From: CAYMNU01 sp964391885
Lineage (GTDB): Archaea > Altiarchaeota > Altiarchaeia > JAFGQM01
NCBI GenBank assembly: GCA_964391885.1
Contig: CAYMNU010000001.1
Location: forward strand, 1 to 31,846
Reading direction: 5' to 3'
Length of the DNA stretch: 31,846 bases
The notes under the pieces were generated by a model, which made no database searches, was not told the origin of the DNA, and was given only the letters and a program-made list of their open reading frames with translations. The position numbers were made by a program, and so were the translations under genes. Positions 21,308 to 28,249 of the stretch are shown here, piece after piece (within the stretch, counting starts at the first letter, position 1; the number at the start of each line of letters is the position of its first letter).

Positions 21308-21625
21308 ATGAACAGACTTCAAATAGCCAAGGACTTCGCGCAGGAAGCCGGACGGCAATATCCTCAGATATCCAAGGTAATTCTCTATGGTTCCGTGGCC
21401 AGAGGCCAAGATACGAAAGAGAGCGACATTGATCTAATAGTCCTCACTAAAGATGACAAGAGACTTGTAGACAAGGGCATAAACAGTCTCATGGCAGATT
21501 ACATCATTGAGACCTCTGAAGTTCCAGTTCCCTTTGTTTACAGTGAGGATGAATATTCTCACAAAGATAATCCCTTTACTAGGGAAATAGCAAAAGATGG
21601 ACGAATCTTATTCTCGCGAAATTGA
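21308..21625 (+). CDS. MNT-domain nucleotidyltransferase antitoxin (second module)
   Basis: The 105-residue protein is a minimal nucleotidyltransferase. KVILYGSVARGQDTKESDIDLIVLT (about residues 23-47) gives the GSX10DXD core, and the third acid lies in the ADYIIETSEVPV strand region. It differs clearly from the MntA at 4117, so it is not a recent duplicate. It is paired with a COG1895-type HEPN protein that starts 29 bases before its stop. It probably modifies or masks the HEPN toxin. It follows the att-like repeat beside tRNA-Phe, suggesting arrival by integration. Confidence 0.85.
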   Translation: MNRLQIAKDFAQEAGRQYPQISKVILYGSVARGQDTKESDIDLIVLTKDDKRLVDKGINSLMADYIIETSEVPVPFVYSEDEYSHKDNPFTREIAKDGRILFSRN

Positions 21626-21986
21626 TTCCTATCTGAAGAGGGCTGATAAAAGCATCAAAGCAGCCAGAATACTCTTTGACAATGAAATCTATGAAGATTC
21701 GATGAGCAGAGCTTATTATGCCATGCACTATGCTGCTCGTGCAGCATTGCTAACAGAGAATTGTTCCCCTAAAACTCATCGAGGGCTAATCTCGGAGTTT
21801 GGAAATAAGTTAGTTCGCTTAGGAACTCTTAGCAAGAAAGAGCTCGAGGAACTTTCGTCGGGGTTACGCTACAGGCTAAAGAGCGATTATGAGCCTGATT
21901 TTGAGATAAATAAAGCCGATTTGAAAGAACAAATCACAAATGCCGAAGAGTTCATCGAGTCAATAAAGAAGTTCATTAAATCATAA
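21597..21986 (+). CDS. HEPN-domain protein (COG1895 type), putative toxin
   Basis: The 129-residue helical protein shows the COG1895 HEPN layout: YLKRADKSIKAARILFDNEIYEDSMSRAYYAMHYAARAAL at about residues 12-51, then THRGLISEFGNKLV and SGLRYRLKSDYEPDFEI. The active-site motif reads RAYYAMH, giving RX5H within the RX4-6H consensus. Many family members read AMFH at this position. It belongs to a different HEPN subfamily from HepT at 4398. In similar pairs the HEPN protein is an RNase and the MNT protein its antitoxin; that assignment is inferred. Confidence 0.82.
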   Translation: MDESYSREIDSYLKRADKSIKAARILFDNEIYEDSMSRAYYAMHYAARAALLTENCSPKTHRGLISEFGNKLVRLGTLSKKELEELSSGLRYRLKSDYEPDFEINKADLKEQITNAEEFIESIKKFIKS

Positions 21987-22043
21987 TTCAAGCTATAACG
22001 AATAAAACTGTCGATTGCTCTTCCTCTCGACGAAAACCAGGGC

Positions 22044-22628
22044 TCACCACGGCGCCCCGTAGCAGTCTATGATTTTCCTTTTGGAAAGCCGCTCAAACCT
22101 CATGATGTCCTGCATCTCTTCGATGCCCATCTTTCTCAGCCTGGCCCTCATGTTGTTGAATACGCAGTATGTCGCTCTCGCGTCGCCCATGGCGCGGTGC
22201 TCGCTTTCGTTGTAAATTTGGAAGTAGCTGCAGAGGGCTGCCAGCCTCTTGCTTGAAAGCATGGGGAGCAGGCGGTTGGCCAGCCTTCGGGTGCATATCC
22301 TGTGATTGCTTAGCTCCATCTCGCAGGCGTCAGCGTTCCGCTTGAGGAAGCCCCAGTCGAAAGACGCATTATGCGCGACAAGATAAGAGTCGCCCAAAAA
22401 ATCCCTGAATTCCCTCATAGCGTCTTCGATAGAGGGCGCATCAGCCACCATATCGTTGGTGATTCCCGTCAGATGCGTGATGAATGGGCTTATGCGCTCT
22501 TGGGGGTTGACAAGGGTCTGGAATTCGCCGAGTATTCTTCCACCATCAGCCTTTATCCCTGCAATCTCAGTTATTTTATGCCTGTCTTTGGACAACCCGG
22601 TGGTTTCTATGTCGACGACTGTGAACAT
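22044..22628 (-). CDS. DnaQ-like (DEDDh) 3'-5' exonuclease
   Basis: The 194-residue protein has all five exonuclease residues: D and E in VVDIETTGLS (about 6-8), D in LVAHNASFDWGFL (about 90), and the H...D pair in ESEHRAMGDARAT (about 142-147), which makes it DEDDh. It resembles the epsilon / PolC exonuclease domain with no polymerase attached. It could act in proofreading, repair or RNA trimming. A minus-strand TATA-like box around 22645-22657 lies about 25 bp upstream of the ATG, so it may be transcribed independently of the small gene before it. Confidence 0.93.
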   Translation of the reverse strand: MFTVVDIETTGLSKDRHKITEIAGIKADGGRILGEFQTLVNPQERISPFITHLTGITNDMVADAPSIEDAMREFRDFLGDSYLVAHNASFDWGFLKRNADACEMELSNHRICTRRLANRLLPMLSSKRLAALCSYFQIYNESEHRAMGDARATYCVFNNMRARLRKMGIEEMQDIMRFERLSKRKIIDCYGAPW

Positions 22629-22665
22629 GCTTAGTTTGAGCGAATGGCTATATTAACTCTAGCGC

Positions 22666-22818
22666 CTAACCGCTGTCGCCCCTGGCTATCCCCGAGACCA
22701 GCTCTTTGGGGTCTTCTTCCTCTACAGTGCTCACCTTCTTGATTGCGGCCAGCTTTTCCTTTATCGTTTCACGGCCTTCCTCTTCGGCTTGCGGTTCCTT
22801 TCTTTTGAAGAATCTCAT
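22666..22818 (-). CDS. Small charged protein, 50 aa
   Basis: The 50-residue product starts MRFFKRKEPQAEEEGRE, is basic then acidic, and ends KELVSGIARGDSG. No family is recognised. The frame extends to an ATG at 22872, but I chose 22818 because a minus-strand TATA-like box in 22841-22850 (CATATTTTTA) is 26 bp before it, as expected for a leaderless transcript, and the extension is Tyr/Pro-rich and untypical. It is followed after 37 bp by the exonuclease gene on the same strand. Confidence 0.6.
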   Translation of the reverse strand: MRFFKRKEPQAEEEGRETIKEKLAAIKKVSTVEEEDPKELVSGIARGDSG

Positions 22819-22880
22819 GGGATTTCTAGGAATATGCGGATAAAAATATGATTCACCATAGTAAAGTGGCATTTTTATAG

Positions 22881-22906
22881 TTAATGTTATAAATATATAA
22901 CATTAA
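22881..22906. promoter_or_regulatory. 26-bp palindromic operator overlapping a TATA box
   Basis: The arms TTAATGTTATA and TATAACATTAA flank a short A/T centre, giving an almost perfect palindrome. It contains the TATA-like sequence of the rightward DUF2178-like operon and sits in the divergent gap upstream of the 50-residue gene. The third gene of the operon encodes an XRE repressor, the likely ligand of this site. Confidence 0.6.
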
Positions 22907-22943
22907 GTTAGAATTATAAAACAAAAAGTTAAGGAGAATTAAC

Positions 22944-23312
22944 ATGAAAACCAACAATGAAGTGCTGAGATGGGTATTGGTGGCATTTATGATACTTCTT
23001 GCCGCCCTTTACAGGTCGCCAGAGGATGCGCTCTACATAGGCGTAAGCATAGCTTTAGTTGCAATATTGCTAACTTACAAAAGAAAGAAAGACCTGGAGG
23101 CATCGCTGACAGACGAGCGCACGGTAAAGCTGGGCTCGATGGCCGCAAGCTACTCCTGGGTGGCGACATTCGTACTGGTTTCAATGCTGTATTGGATTTA
23201 CTACCTTAAGATAGTCGACCTACCCGGTGAGATTGCAGTCGCGATAATATTCGCTTTCATGGCTGCGACAATACTTATCTCGCGATTTTACCTAAACAAA
23301 AAAGGAGTCTGA
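22944..23312 (+). CDS. DUF2178-like membrane protein 1
   Basis: The 122-residue protein has four predicted membrane helices (about 8-24, 29-45, 70-87 and 96-114) with a cytoplasmic LTDERTVKLGSMAASYSW segment between helices 2 and 3. The DER-containing segment is what suggests DUF2178. An AGGAG (22931-22935) precedes the ATG, so it is translated from a leader. It is the first of three genes, followed at one base by a second membrane protein and then an XRE regulator. This trio recurs in archaea and looks like a self-regulated membrane system of unknown purpose. Confidence 0.7.
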   Translation: MKTNNEVLRWVLVAFMILLAALYRSPEDALYIGVSIALVAILLTYKRKKDLEASLTDERTVKLGSMAASYSWVATFVLVSMLYWIYYLKIVDLPGEIAVAIIFAFMAATILISRFYLNKKGV

Positions 23313-23313
23313 A

Positions 23314-23745
23314 ATGATTGGAAAAGCCGAATGGTTCGAGAGGAGGAAGTACGGCGGATGGGGCATGCACCCAAAAACCTGGCAGGGATGGGCATATATT
23401 GGCGCTTTTATGATTGCCTTGCTTGCATTCCATCTTGCCTGGAGCTGGGACGACCTTACCCGCGCCGCAGTGACGATAATGTGGGCCGCTGTACTGGGCA
23501 TCGACACCCTGCATATGATGGCCGCTATGAAGAGCGATGAGCGGGAGAAGAAGATAGAAGCTCTTTCAGAGAGGAACGCCGCATGGGCCATGATTGCCAT
23601 ATTAACCGCAGGTATACTGACACAATTGCTATACTATGGCTTACAAGAGCGATTGTATGTTGACCCATTCCTTGTCGGGGCATTGGCGGCCGGTGTCATC
23701 GCAAAAAGCATGTCCAACTACATGTATGAGAGGAAGCCGCTATGA
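23314..23745 (+). CDS. DUF2178-like membrane protein 2
   Basis: The 143-residue protein has four predicted helices (about 26-44, 50-66, 88-108 and 115-133). The cytoplasmic MKSDEREKKIEALSERNAAW segment repeats the DER-containing motif of the upstream gene, so the two are probably distant paralogues. The N-terminus is longer and aromatic (WFERRKYGGWGMHPKTWQGW). Its stop overlaps the start of the XRE gene as ATGA. I infer that the two form a heteromeric membrane complex. Confidence 0.68.
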   Translation: MIGKAEWFERRKYGGWGMHPKTWQGWAYIGAFMIALLAFHLAWSWDDLTRAAVTIMWAAVLGIDTLHMMAAMKSDEREKKIEALSERNAAWAMIAILTAGILTQLLYYGLQERLYVDPFLVGALAAGVIAKSMSNYMYERKPL

Positions 23746-23942
23746 TAACAAAGATAAAGGAGTTCAGGGCAAAGCGAAACCTGACCCAGGAAGACTTGGC
23801 AAAAGAGGTCGGAGTCAGGAGGGAAACCATAGTCTTCCTCGAGAAGGGAAAATACAACCCCTCCCTCAAGCTAGCGCATGACATAGCCAAGGCCTTAAAC
23901 TCCAGCATCGAGGAGCTGTTTATATTTAGCTGGGACGAATGA
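23742..23942 (+). CDS. Small XRE-family transcriptional regulator
   Basis: The 66-residue protein is a single HTH_3 domain: IKEFRAKRNLTQEDLAKEVGVRRETIVFLEKGKYNPSLKLAHDIAKALNSSIEELF. Such mini-repressors are typically encoded with a membrane partner that controls them. It is coupled to the preceding DUF2178-like gene by ATGA. The 26-bp palindrome at the head of the operon is its likely operator. Its stop abuts the stop of the convergent gene without a gap. Confidence 0.93.
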   Translation: MITKIKEFRAKRNLTQEDLAKEVGVRRETIVFLEKGKYNPSLKLAHDIAKALNSSIEELFIFSWDE

Positions 23943-24359
23943 CTACACCTTGAGGATAAGGTAATTGGTATTCCCCAGGTTCTTCTTCTCAAGGACTCCC
24001 CTTGCTTCCAGCTTCGAGACAATCCTGGATATCTTCACTTTGCTGAAGCCCGATAAGACCACAAGATAATTCTGCTCAATCTTGTTGTTGTTTTCCAGTA
24101 GTATCCTGATGACTGTTTTCTCGTCGTATGGCAGAATGTTCAGTATCCTGTCGGCGTCGCTCTTGCTTCTTCTCGCCTGGAAGAGAAGGACCACAAATGC
24201 CCCGACGAGCATTGAAGCCGCAGAGATGCCGTAGACCTCCGGGGGCATGGTCTCGCCGGTGCTTGCAGAGTACTCGCTGCTCACATAGGCAAACAAAATC
24301 CCCAGGGCAAATATGGCTGCTATGCCTATTATTAATCTTTTCTCGGATATCTCAGTCAT
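23943..24359 (-). CDS. Membrane-associated winged-helix regulator
   Basis: The 138-residue protein has two N-terminal membrane helices (about 8-25 and 44-62), a short basic linker, then a C-terminal winged helix (about 80-136: LPYDEKTVIRILLENNNKIEQNYLVVLSGFSKVKISRIVSKLEARGVLEKK). This is the arrangement of predicted membrane-bound MarR-like regulators (COG2512-like), which could respond to an envelope signal. Its start overlaps the stop of the SHOCT gene as ATGA. The likely targets are the genes of this cluster. Confidence 0.8.
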   Translation of the reverse strand: MTEISEKRLIIGIAAIFALGILFAYVSSEYSASTGETMPPEVYGISAASMLVGAFVVLLFQARRSKSDADRILNILPYDEKTVIRILLENNNKIEQNYLVVLSGFSKVKISRIVSKLEARGVLEKKNLGNTNYLILKV

Positions 24360-24625
24360 GATATTTCCTTCTTGAGCTGCTCGTAGTCCTCTTTTGTTAT
24401 TTCTCCTGCTGCATAGCGTTTGTTGAGGATGTCGATGGGTTTGTCACCGCTGCAGTAGGTTTTCTTATAATGGCTGCGCAGCATCCACCACATTATGAGC
24501 AGAGCCACAGCTATTATCAATATCTGGATTATCATTATGCTGAAGGGATTGAACATCTGCGGTCTTGTCCCCATGCCGCGCTGGCCTACCCAAGAAACAT
24601 CTTGCAAAATCATAAGTAAGTCCAT
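24356..24625 (-). CDS. SHOCT-domain membrane protein, 89 aa
   Basis: One membrane helix (about 30-48, IMIIQILIIAVALLIMWWML) is followed by a C-terminal SHOCT motif (DKPIDILNKRYAAGEITKEDYEQLKKEI), a short domain common in small oligomeric membrane proteins. The frame extends to 24691, but those 22 residues overlap the terminator and neighbouring gene. The ATG at 24625 has a TATA-like TTTTATTTT (24645-24654, minus strand) 26 bp upstream. It is coupled by ATGA to the membrane regulator. The function of SHOCT proteins is not established. Confidence 0.78.
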   Translation of the reverse strand: MDLLMILQDVSWVGQRGMGTRPQMFNPFSIMIIQILIIAVALLIMWWMLRSHYKKTYCSGDKPIDILNKRYAAGEITKEDYEQLKKEIS

Positions 24626-24637
24626 CTTGCTTATTTG

Positions 24638-24670
24638 AAAAGGAAAAAATAAAAGGGGGATTACTCCCCC
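24638..24670 (-). terminator. Hairpin with T-tract that also serves as a promoter
   Basis: On the minus strand GGGGGA-GTAA-TCCCCC (24655-24670) forms a six-pair hairpin with a GNRA-type tetraloop, and the TAA of the loop is the stop codon of the secreted-protein gene. A T-rich run (24638-24654) follows at once. The same run contains the TTTTATTTT that is correctly placed as the TATA box of the SHOCT gene. Confidence 0.6.
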
Positions 24671-25128
24671 ATTGATGCACAAGAGCCGCATGGGCCTCCC
24701 ATAGCAGGGCCTCTTCCGAAGCCAGCCACGCGGCCCCTTCCGAAGCCGCCGTCAAGATCGGCCCTTTTCTCGCCAATCCCGCCTGCACCGTGCTTCCCGA
24801 AGCGCCCCCAGAAGCCGTTCTCTTCAGCTATCTGCGCTTTAAGGGCCTTCATTTCCTCCTTCATGACAGCCAGCTCGGAGAGCCTGAGAAAGGCCTCTTC
24901 GCTGATGCCTGAGAGGGCAGCCTCTTTTGCCAGCCCGTTTTCACAGCCTGCGGCCAGCTCAGAGAATGCTTCCCAGTCGCCTGCGACTAATGCTTCCCGC
25001 ATTTCGCTGTCCTCATCCGTCCATCCGCCCCCCGAGCCTGATCTCATGCCCATCGGGAAGGCACTTGCTATCCCCGCGCCTGCCAATAGCAAGACAGCAA
25101 GGACACCCACTGTTTTCTTTTTGTCCAT
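24661..25128 (-). CDS. Secreted Gly-rich protein with C-terminal Cys pair
   Basis: The 155-residue protein has a signal peptide (about 1-23, cut near ASAFP), a helical middle (about 38-105: DEDSEMREALVAGDWEAFSELA, then a KEEMKALKAQIAEE coiled segment) and a Gly-rich tail ending GGPCGSCASMGE. The small helical secreted body recalls Spy/CpxP-like or DUF2680-like envelope proteins, which often sit beside SHOCT proteins. The CXXC tail could bind metal. That comparison is weak. An AAAGGAGC precedes the ATG. A hairpin spans its stop codon, so transcription largely ends there. Confidence 0.65.
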   Translation of the reverse strand: MDKKKTVGVLAVLLLAGAGIASAFPMGMRSGSGGGWTDEDSEMREALVAGDWEAFSELAAGCENGLAKEAALSGISEEAFLRLSELAVMKEEMKALKAQIAEENGFWGRFGKHGAGGIGEKRADLDGGFGRGRVAGFGRGPAMGGPCGSCASMGE

Positions 25129-25303
25129 TTTTTGTATGCTCCTTTAAGAAGCGTATTAATATGCGGTGAAACGAGCATTGAGCCTTTCTGTTACTGCATC
25201 TGATTTTCTGAAACCACTCCTTGGTTATTTGAAACCATCCAATTCCATCCAACCAAATACTCCCTCCGGTATTTTTATTTAATCGCCCGTATACTTTCCA
25301 ACA

Positions 25304-25603
25304 ATGGTTCTTGCAAAAACCAAAGGCCAGACTTCCCTGGAATATCTGCTGATTGTGGTAGTCGCCATTGTCGTCGTGGTTGCAGTCATGGTTTGGATGA
25401 ATGCCACCACCAAGAGCTCGGTGGGCACGGCGTCCCATTCGGTGAACTTCGGATTGTGCATGCAGCAGTCGTGTACGACTGAGGCTCCTGTTTCAGTAGA
25501 ATGCTTAAATATTCCCGTCTGCTCAGATTTGCTTAGCGATGGATATATTGTCGCATGCGAAAAGAGAGAGCCCATGAACATGTGCAAACCCTATAAACCA
25601 TAA
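25304..25603 (+). CDS. Class III signal-peptide (pilin-like) protein
   Basis: The N-terminus MVLAKTKGQTSLEYLLIVVV is a class III (type IV pilin-like) signal. A prepilin peptidase of the EppA/PibD type would cut between G8 and Q9, leaving the QXSXEYL hydrophobic helix that packs in the pilus core. The mature 91-residue domain has several cysteines (CMQQSC, VEC, VC, AC, MC) likely paired as disulphides. A TATA-like TATTTTTATTT at 25269-25281 lies about 26 bp upstream. No pilus assembly ATPase or platform gene is in the window. It heads a run of exported proteins. Confidence 0.88.
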   Translation: MVLAKTKGQTSLEYLLIVVVAIVVVVAVMVWMNATTKSSVGTASHSVNFGLCMQQSCTTEAPVSVECLNIPVCSDLLSDGYIVACEKREPMNMCKPYKP

Positions 25604-25604
25604 A

Positions 25605-26009
25605 ATGAAAAGTCTGATTTACGGCAGGGAAGGAAATATTAAAATACTGGCGATAGTCCTGATTGTATCCCTCTCAGCATTGGCTTATATCTTCTTGTCC
25701 TTGCCGGCTGACGATTCACTCGCCGCCGATCTTACACCGCCCCCATCTACATCTGGACTCTGGCAAGGCGCGCCCGGGGATTTAGAACAAATAGAGGGCA
25801 TAGTCATCAAAGAGGGCGCCCCATGCGGCGACCACATGTGCATGTCAATCCGCTCGGACAACAGGGACTATAATGTGGTTTATAATGAATATGAAGGAGA
25901 TTATGAACGCGGCCATCTAGTCTCTATCATGGGCTCCGGCAGCCCCTCATCATTCAAGGCATGGTCGATAGAATATTATCCTGATTATCCCGAGGAGGAC
26001 GAAACATGA
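25605..26009 (+). CDS. Membrane-anchored small exported protein, 134 aa
   Basis: One N-terminal membrane helix (about 12-33, IKILAIVLIVSLSALAYIFLSL) is followed by a Pro/Ser linker and a domain of about 75 residues (EGIVIKEGAPCGDHMCMSIR, then DRDYNVVY-like strands and HLVSIMGSG) that has the alternating strands of a small OB-like barrel. A CX4C pair may form a disulphide. It starts one base after the pilin stop and overlaps the next gene as ATGA, so the three are one operon. The family is unknown. Confidence 0.65.
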   Translation: MKSLIYGREGNIKILAIVLIVSLSALAYIFLSLPADDSLAADLTPPPSTSGLWQGAPGDLEQIEGIVIKEGAPCGDHMCMSIRSDNRDYNVVYNEYEGDYERGHLVSIMGSGSPSSFKAWSIEYYPDYPEEDET

Positions 26010-27271
26010 AACTTCGCACAATAATCTTTTGCATGGTGTTCCTGGGTATGGTGATGCCATGCGCTGCCCTAAAAGACGCCATTGTTACAGAATTCTATAT
26101 CTATAATCATACAACAGGCGAGGACCTCGGCGGCCCCTTCAGGCAAGGTTCCAATAGCCCAATAGAGCTTGTTCCCGGCCAGAGGGTTTGCTTCCGCACG
26201 ACTATTGAGAACGTGGGCGACGAGAACATAACTGATGGCGATTACAGCGTTCAGCATTATGTTTTTGATTCTGAAAACCAATATGGCCGCGGAATAACTA
26301 CCGCTTCGAAGACGGGAGTAATTACCGTGGAGCCAGGTGAGACCGAGGTTATCATAGGGGGCTGTTCTACTGTAAGGACTACGGCCGCTCCCGGGATATA
26401 TTACATAAGGTCGCGGGTATACGATCGGAATGCCAACGGTCCGTTTCCAAGCGGCTGGCCGCGTTTCAATGATGTCATAAACATAGAGCCTCATGAGGGC
26501 TATATAGATTTCAGGCTACCTCGTCCTAGTATACGATTTAATCCTCCTGCCGCATACTCCGGTAGTAATATACTCCTAGTGCACTCGCCCATAACCCTGA
26601 CTCTGGGCTTCCAGCTCCAGAACAGAGTGGGCAGTGCCCCATTTAGCGGGACTCTGGATTGCAGGGGCACGGATACGGGTTACGGCTATTACACATGGGA
26701 TTTTAATATTGGCAGTGGCGAGACTCTAGAGCACGATGTCTTCTATGATGAAAGTTTCTTCACCCTTGACAGGGCGGGCTTTAGGGGAACTTTCGGCTGC
26801 AGGGTAACTACCCGGCAGGCTGGCACTACTATACAATTAGACAGATGGACCTTCTGGCCTTATTATGTTCTCGACGACGTTGGCATCGTGTCTATACGGA
26901 GTTTTGGGCCGAACAGACCTAGCTATGAGACAAACGACTCCGGTGTTCTTTCATTGACTCTAGCCAGGAACCTGATGGACTATGCCGAAGGGAGCACTGC
27001 AAGGGTCCGCCTTCTCGCCAATAGCCAAGAGATACTGTCTGATGACTTTGGCTTCGAACTCAGACCAGGTGCGACAAGATTTGACAAGTCATGGAGTTTT
27101 ACTATTCCCGAGTCCTTACCATTCGTCGATACCCTTGAGTACTGCTTTGGTAATGTCAATGGCATAAGCCCCAGCGGACCCTATGCATATTCCGTGATAA
27201 AGCTCGTACAAGGCCTCGGGAAACAACTTCCCCTCCCGGAGAAGTGTGCCGCACCACAAGGGCGTCCATAG
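26006..27271 (+). CDS. Secreted beta-sandwich surface protein, N-terminal part of a split gene
   Basis: The 421-residue product has a signal peptide (about 1-21) and then a series of beta-rich domains of CARDB/Ig-like type (VPGQRVCFRTTIENVGDENI, ITLTLGFQLQNRV, and VDTLEYCFGNVNG near the end). It carries paired cysteines but no C-terminal anchor: it ends abruptly at GRP. The next frame (27244-27609) supplies a Cys-rich segment and a C-terminal membrane helix. I think the two form one surface protein interrupted by a single-base shift near 27240-27271. It is the third gene of the pilin operon. Confidence 0.75.
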   Translation: MKLRTIIFCMVFLGMVMPCAALKDAIVTEFYIYNHTTGEDLGGPFRQGSNSPIELVPGQRVCFRTTIENVGDENITDGDYSVQHYVFDSENQYGRGITTASKTGVITVEPGETEVIIGGCSTVRTTAAPGIYYIRSRVYDRNANGPFPSGWPRFNDVINIEPHEGYIDFRLPRPSIRFNPPAAYSGSNILLVHSPITLTLGFQLQNRVGSAPFSGTLDCRGTDTGYGYYTWDFNIGSGETLEHDVFYDESFFTLDRAGFRGTFGCRVTTRQAGTTIQLDRWTFWPYYVLDDVGIVSIRSFGPNRPSYETNDSGVLSLTLARNLMDYAEGSTARVRLLANSQEILSDDFGFELRPGATRFDKSWSFTIPESLPFVDTLEYCFGNVNGISPSGPYAYSVIKLVQGLGKQLPLPEKCAAPQGRP

Positions 27272-27609
27272 CAGCAAGAGCAAGGTGTGGTGCAATTTCA
27301 GAAAGCGAGCATGTCTCCCAGCAAATATGCACATGCCCCAATGAATACTGCTCGATAGATGCGTCAGGAGACTATATAATCATAGGTGCTGCTTACTCTC
27401 CACAGCCCGGGAGATCCCATCAGATAATCGACGGCAACACACGGGCTTTGTTCAGGAACCTTAACACGGGTTCAGATAGAGAAATAACGATGACATATAT
27501 CGAAAGCGGAACACTGGGCTCGATTACCTCATCGTCCCTCGACATCAGCCTTGCCTTCCTCCTACTCTTTGGCCTTTGCGCGCTTATCTTTAGAAGGCTC
27601 TCTGAATAG
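27244..27609 (+). CDS. C-terminal anchor part of the split surface protein
   Basis: This frame starts at a GTG and gives 121 residues: Cys-rich (CGAISE..., ICTCPNEYC), a strand-rich section (DYIIIGAAYSPQPGRSHQII), then SSSLDISLAFLLLFGLCALIFRRLSE. That ending is a membrane helix plus an Arg-rich tail, the shape of exosortase/archaeosortase sorting signals, although I see no PGF-type motif. There is no N-terminal signal peptide, so on its own it could not be exported, which supports fusion with the upstream frame. Its end overlaps the convergent archaeosortase gene by 48 bases. Confidence 0.6.
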   Translation: MCRTTRASIAARARCGAISESEHVSQQICTCPNEYCSIDASGDYIIIGAAYSPQPGRSHQIIDGNTRALFRNLNTGSDREITMTYIESGTLGSITSSSLDISLAFLLLFGLCALIFRRLSE

Positions 27610-28101
27610 CCAGAACCAGAGCGCAAGCATTGCCAGCAGGAAAGCGGCTTGCCCGAACTGCCACATGGCATCGTGCACTATTACCATGCCTTCAAAACCC
27701 ACAGACTTTGCAAAAGGATAAATAAGGAGCATGCGGGCTATGTTCTGGGCGAAGATAACGATGAGGAAGGTGGCCAAGGCCTTAATCCTTTTCGCAGCCT
27801 TTCCCAAAACCACAACTGCAATCAGGAAAAGCGATATTTCCCGAAGCCCCAGGCACAGCGGCCCGACCACCACATTGAGGCCGATATCCGGGTAATAGAC
27901 TGTGTTGATATGCCTATAATTCTCGATTCCGAGCGAGCCCTGGATTCCGGATATGATGCCGGCGCTTAGCTCCTCTAAGGGCTGAGTGACTCCCGAGTGC
28001 TCAAGGAATGGGTCTATCACAAGAACAAAGGCGATTACAAGAGAAAGGAAAACTACAACATCCCTATTTGCCTTATTTGCGCCCCCGCCTAATAGCTTCA
28101 T
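27562..28101 (-). CDS. Exosortase/archaeosortase family transpeptidase
   Basis: These membrane enzymes cleave C-terminal sorting signals and transfer surface proteins to a lipid. The 179-residue protein has about five or six membrane helices and the three catalytic residues: C83 in VVGPLCLGLREIS, R123 in AQNIARMLLIY and H143 in IVHDAMWQFG. The size fits short archaeosortases. It converges on a gene whose product ends in a membrane helix plus RRLSE, a plausible dedicated substrate. A TATA-like AATAAATATT at 28121-28131 is about 26 bp upstream on the minus strand (leaderless). Confidence 0.92.
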   Translation of the reverse strand: MKLLGGGANKANRDVVVFLSLVIAFVLVIDPFLEHSGVTQPLEELSAGIISGIQGSLGIENYRHINTVYYPDIGLNVVVGPLCLGLREISLFLIAVVVLGKAAKRIKALATFLIVIFAQNIARMLLIYPFAKSVGFEGMVIVHDAMWQFGQAAFLLAMLALWFWLFREPSKDKRAKAKE

Positions 28102-28194
28102 ACTACCTTAATCCTCTTATGAATAAATATTGCGATCTAGAAAACACTTCAAGCAAATGATTTTTATAGGACTTGCATCTAGAATAGCAGCCCA

Positions 28195-28226
28195 GCAACT
28201 GGGGGAAGCTCGTTGCGAAACAGCTT
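28195..28226 (+). ncRNA. Putative H-type pseudoknot in a 5' leader
   Basis: Two interleaved 5-bp helices are possible: GCAAC (28195-28199) with GTTGC (28212-28216), and AAGCT (28206-28210) with AGCTT (28222-28226). The loops are 6, 1 and 5 bases. A TATA-like TTTTTATA at 28161-28168 predicts transcription starting near 28191, so the element would be the very 5' end of the mRNA for the Lys-rich protein. It does not match a riboswitch class I know. Confidence 0.35.
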
Positions 28227-28249
28227 AGTGATAAATAAAAAACCCGAAA

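Noticed and set aside
27218..27224. GGGAAAC as a programmed -1 frameshift site in the surface protein gene
   Set aside because: The heptamer is in the wrong phase relative to the zero frame (GGG AAA C rather than G GGA AAC), and no downstream structure stood out.
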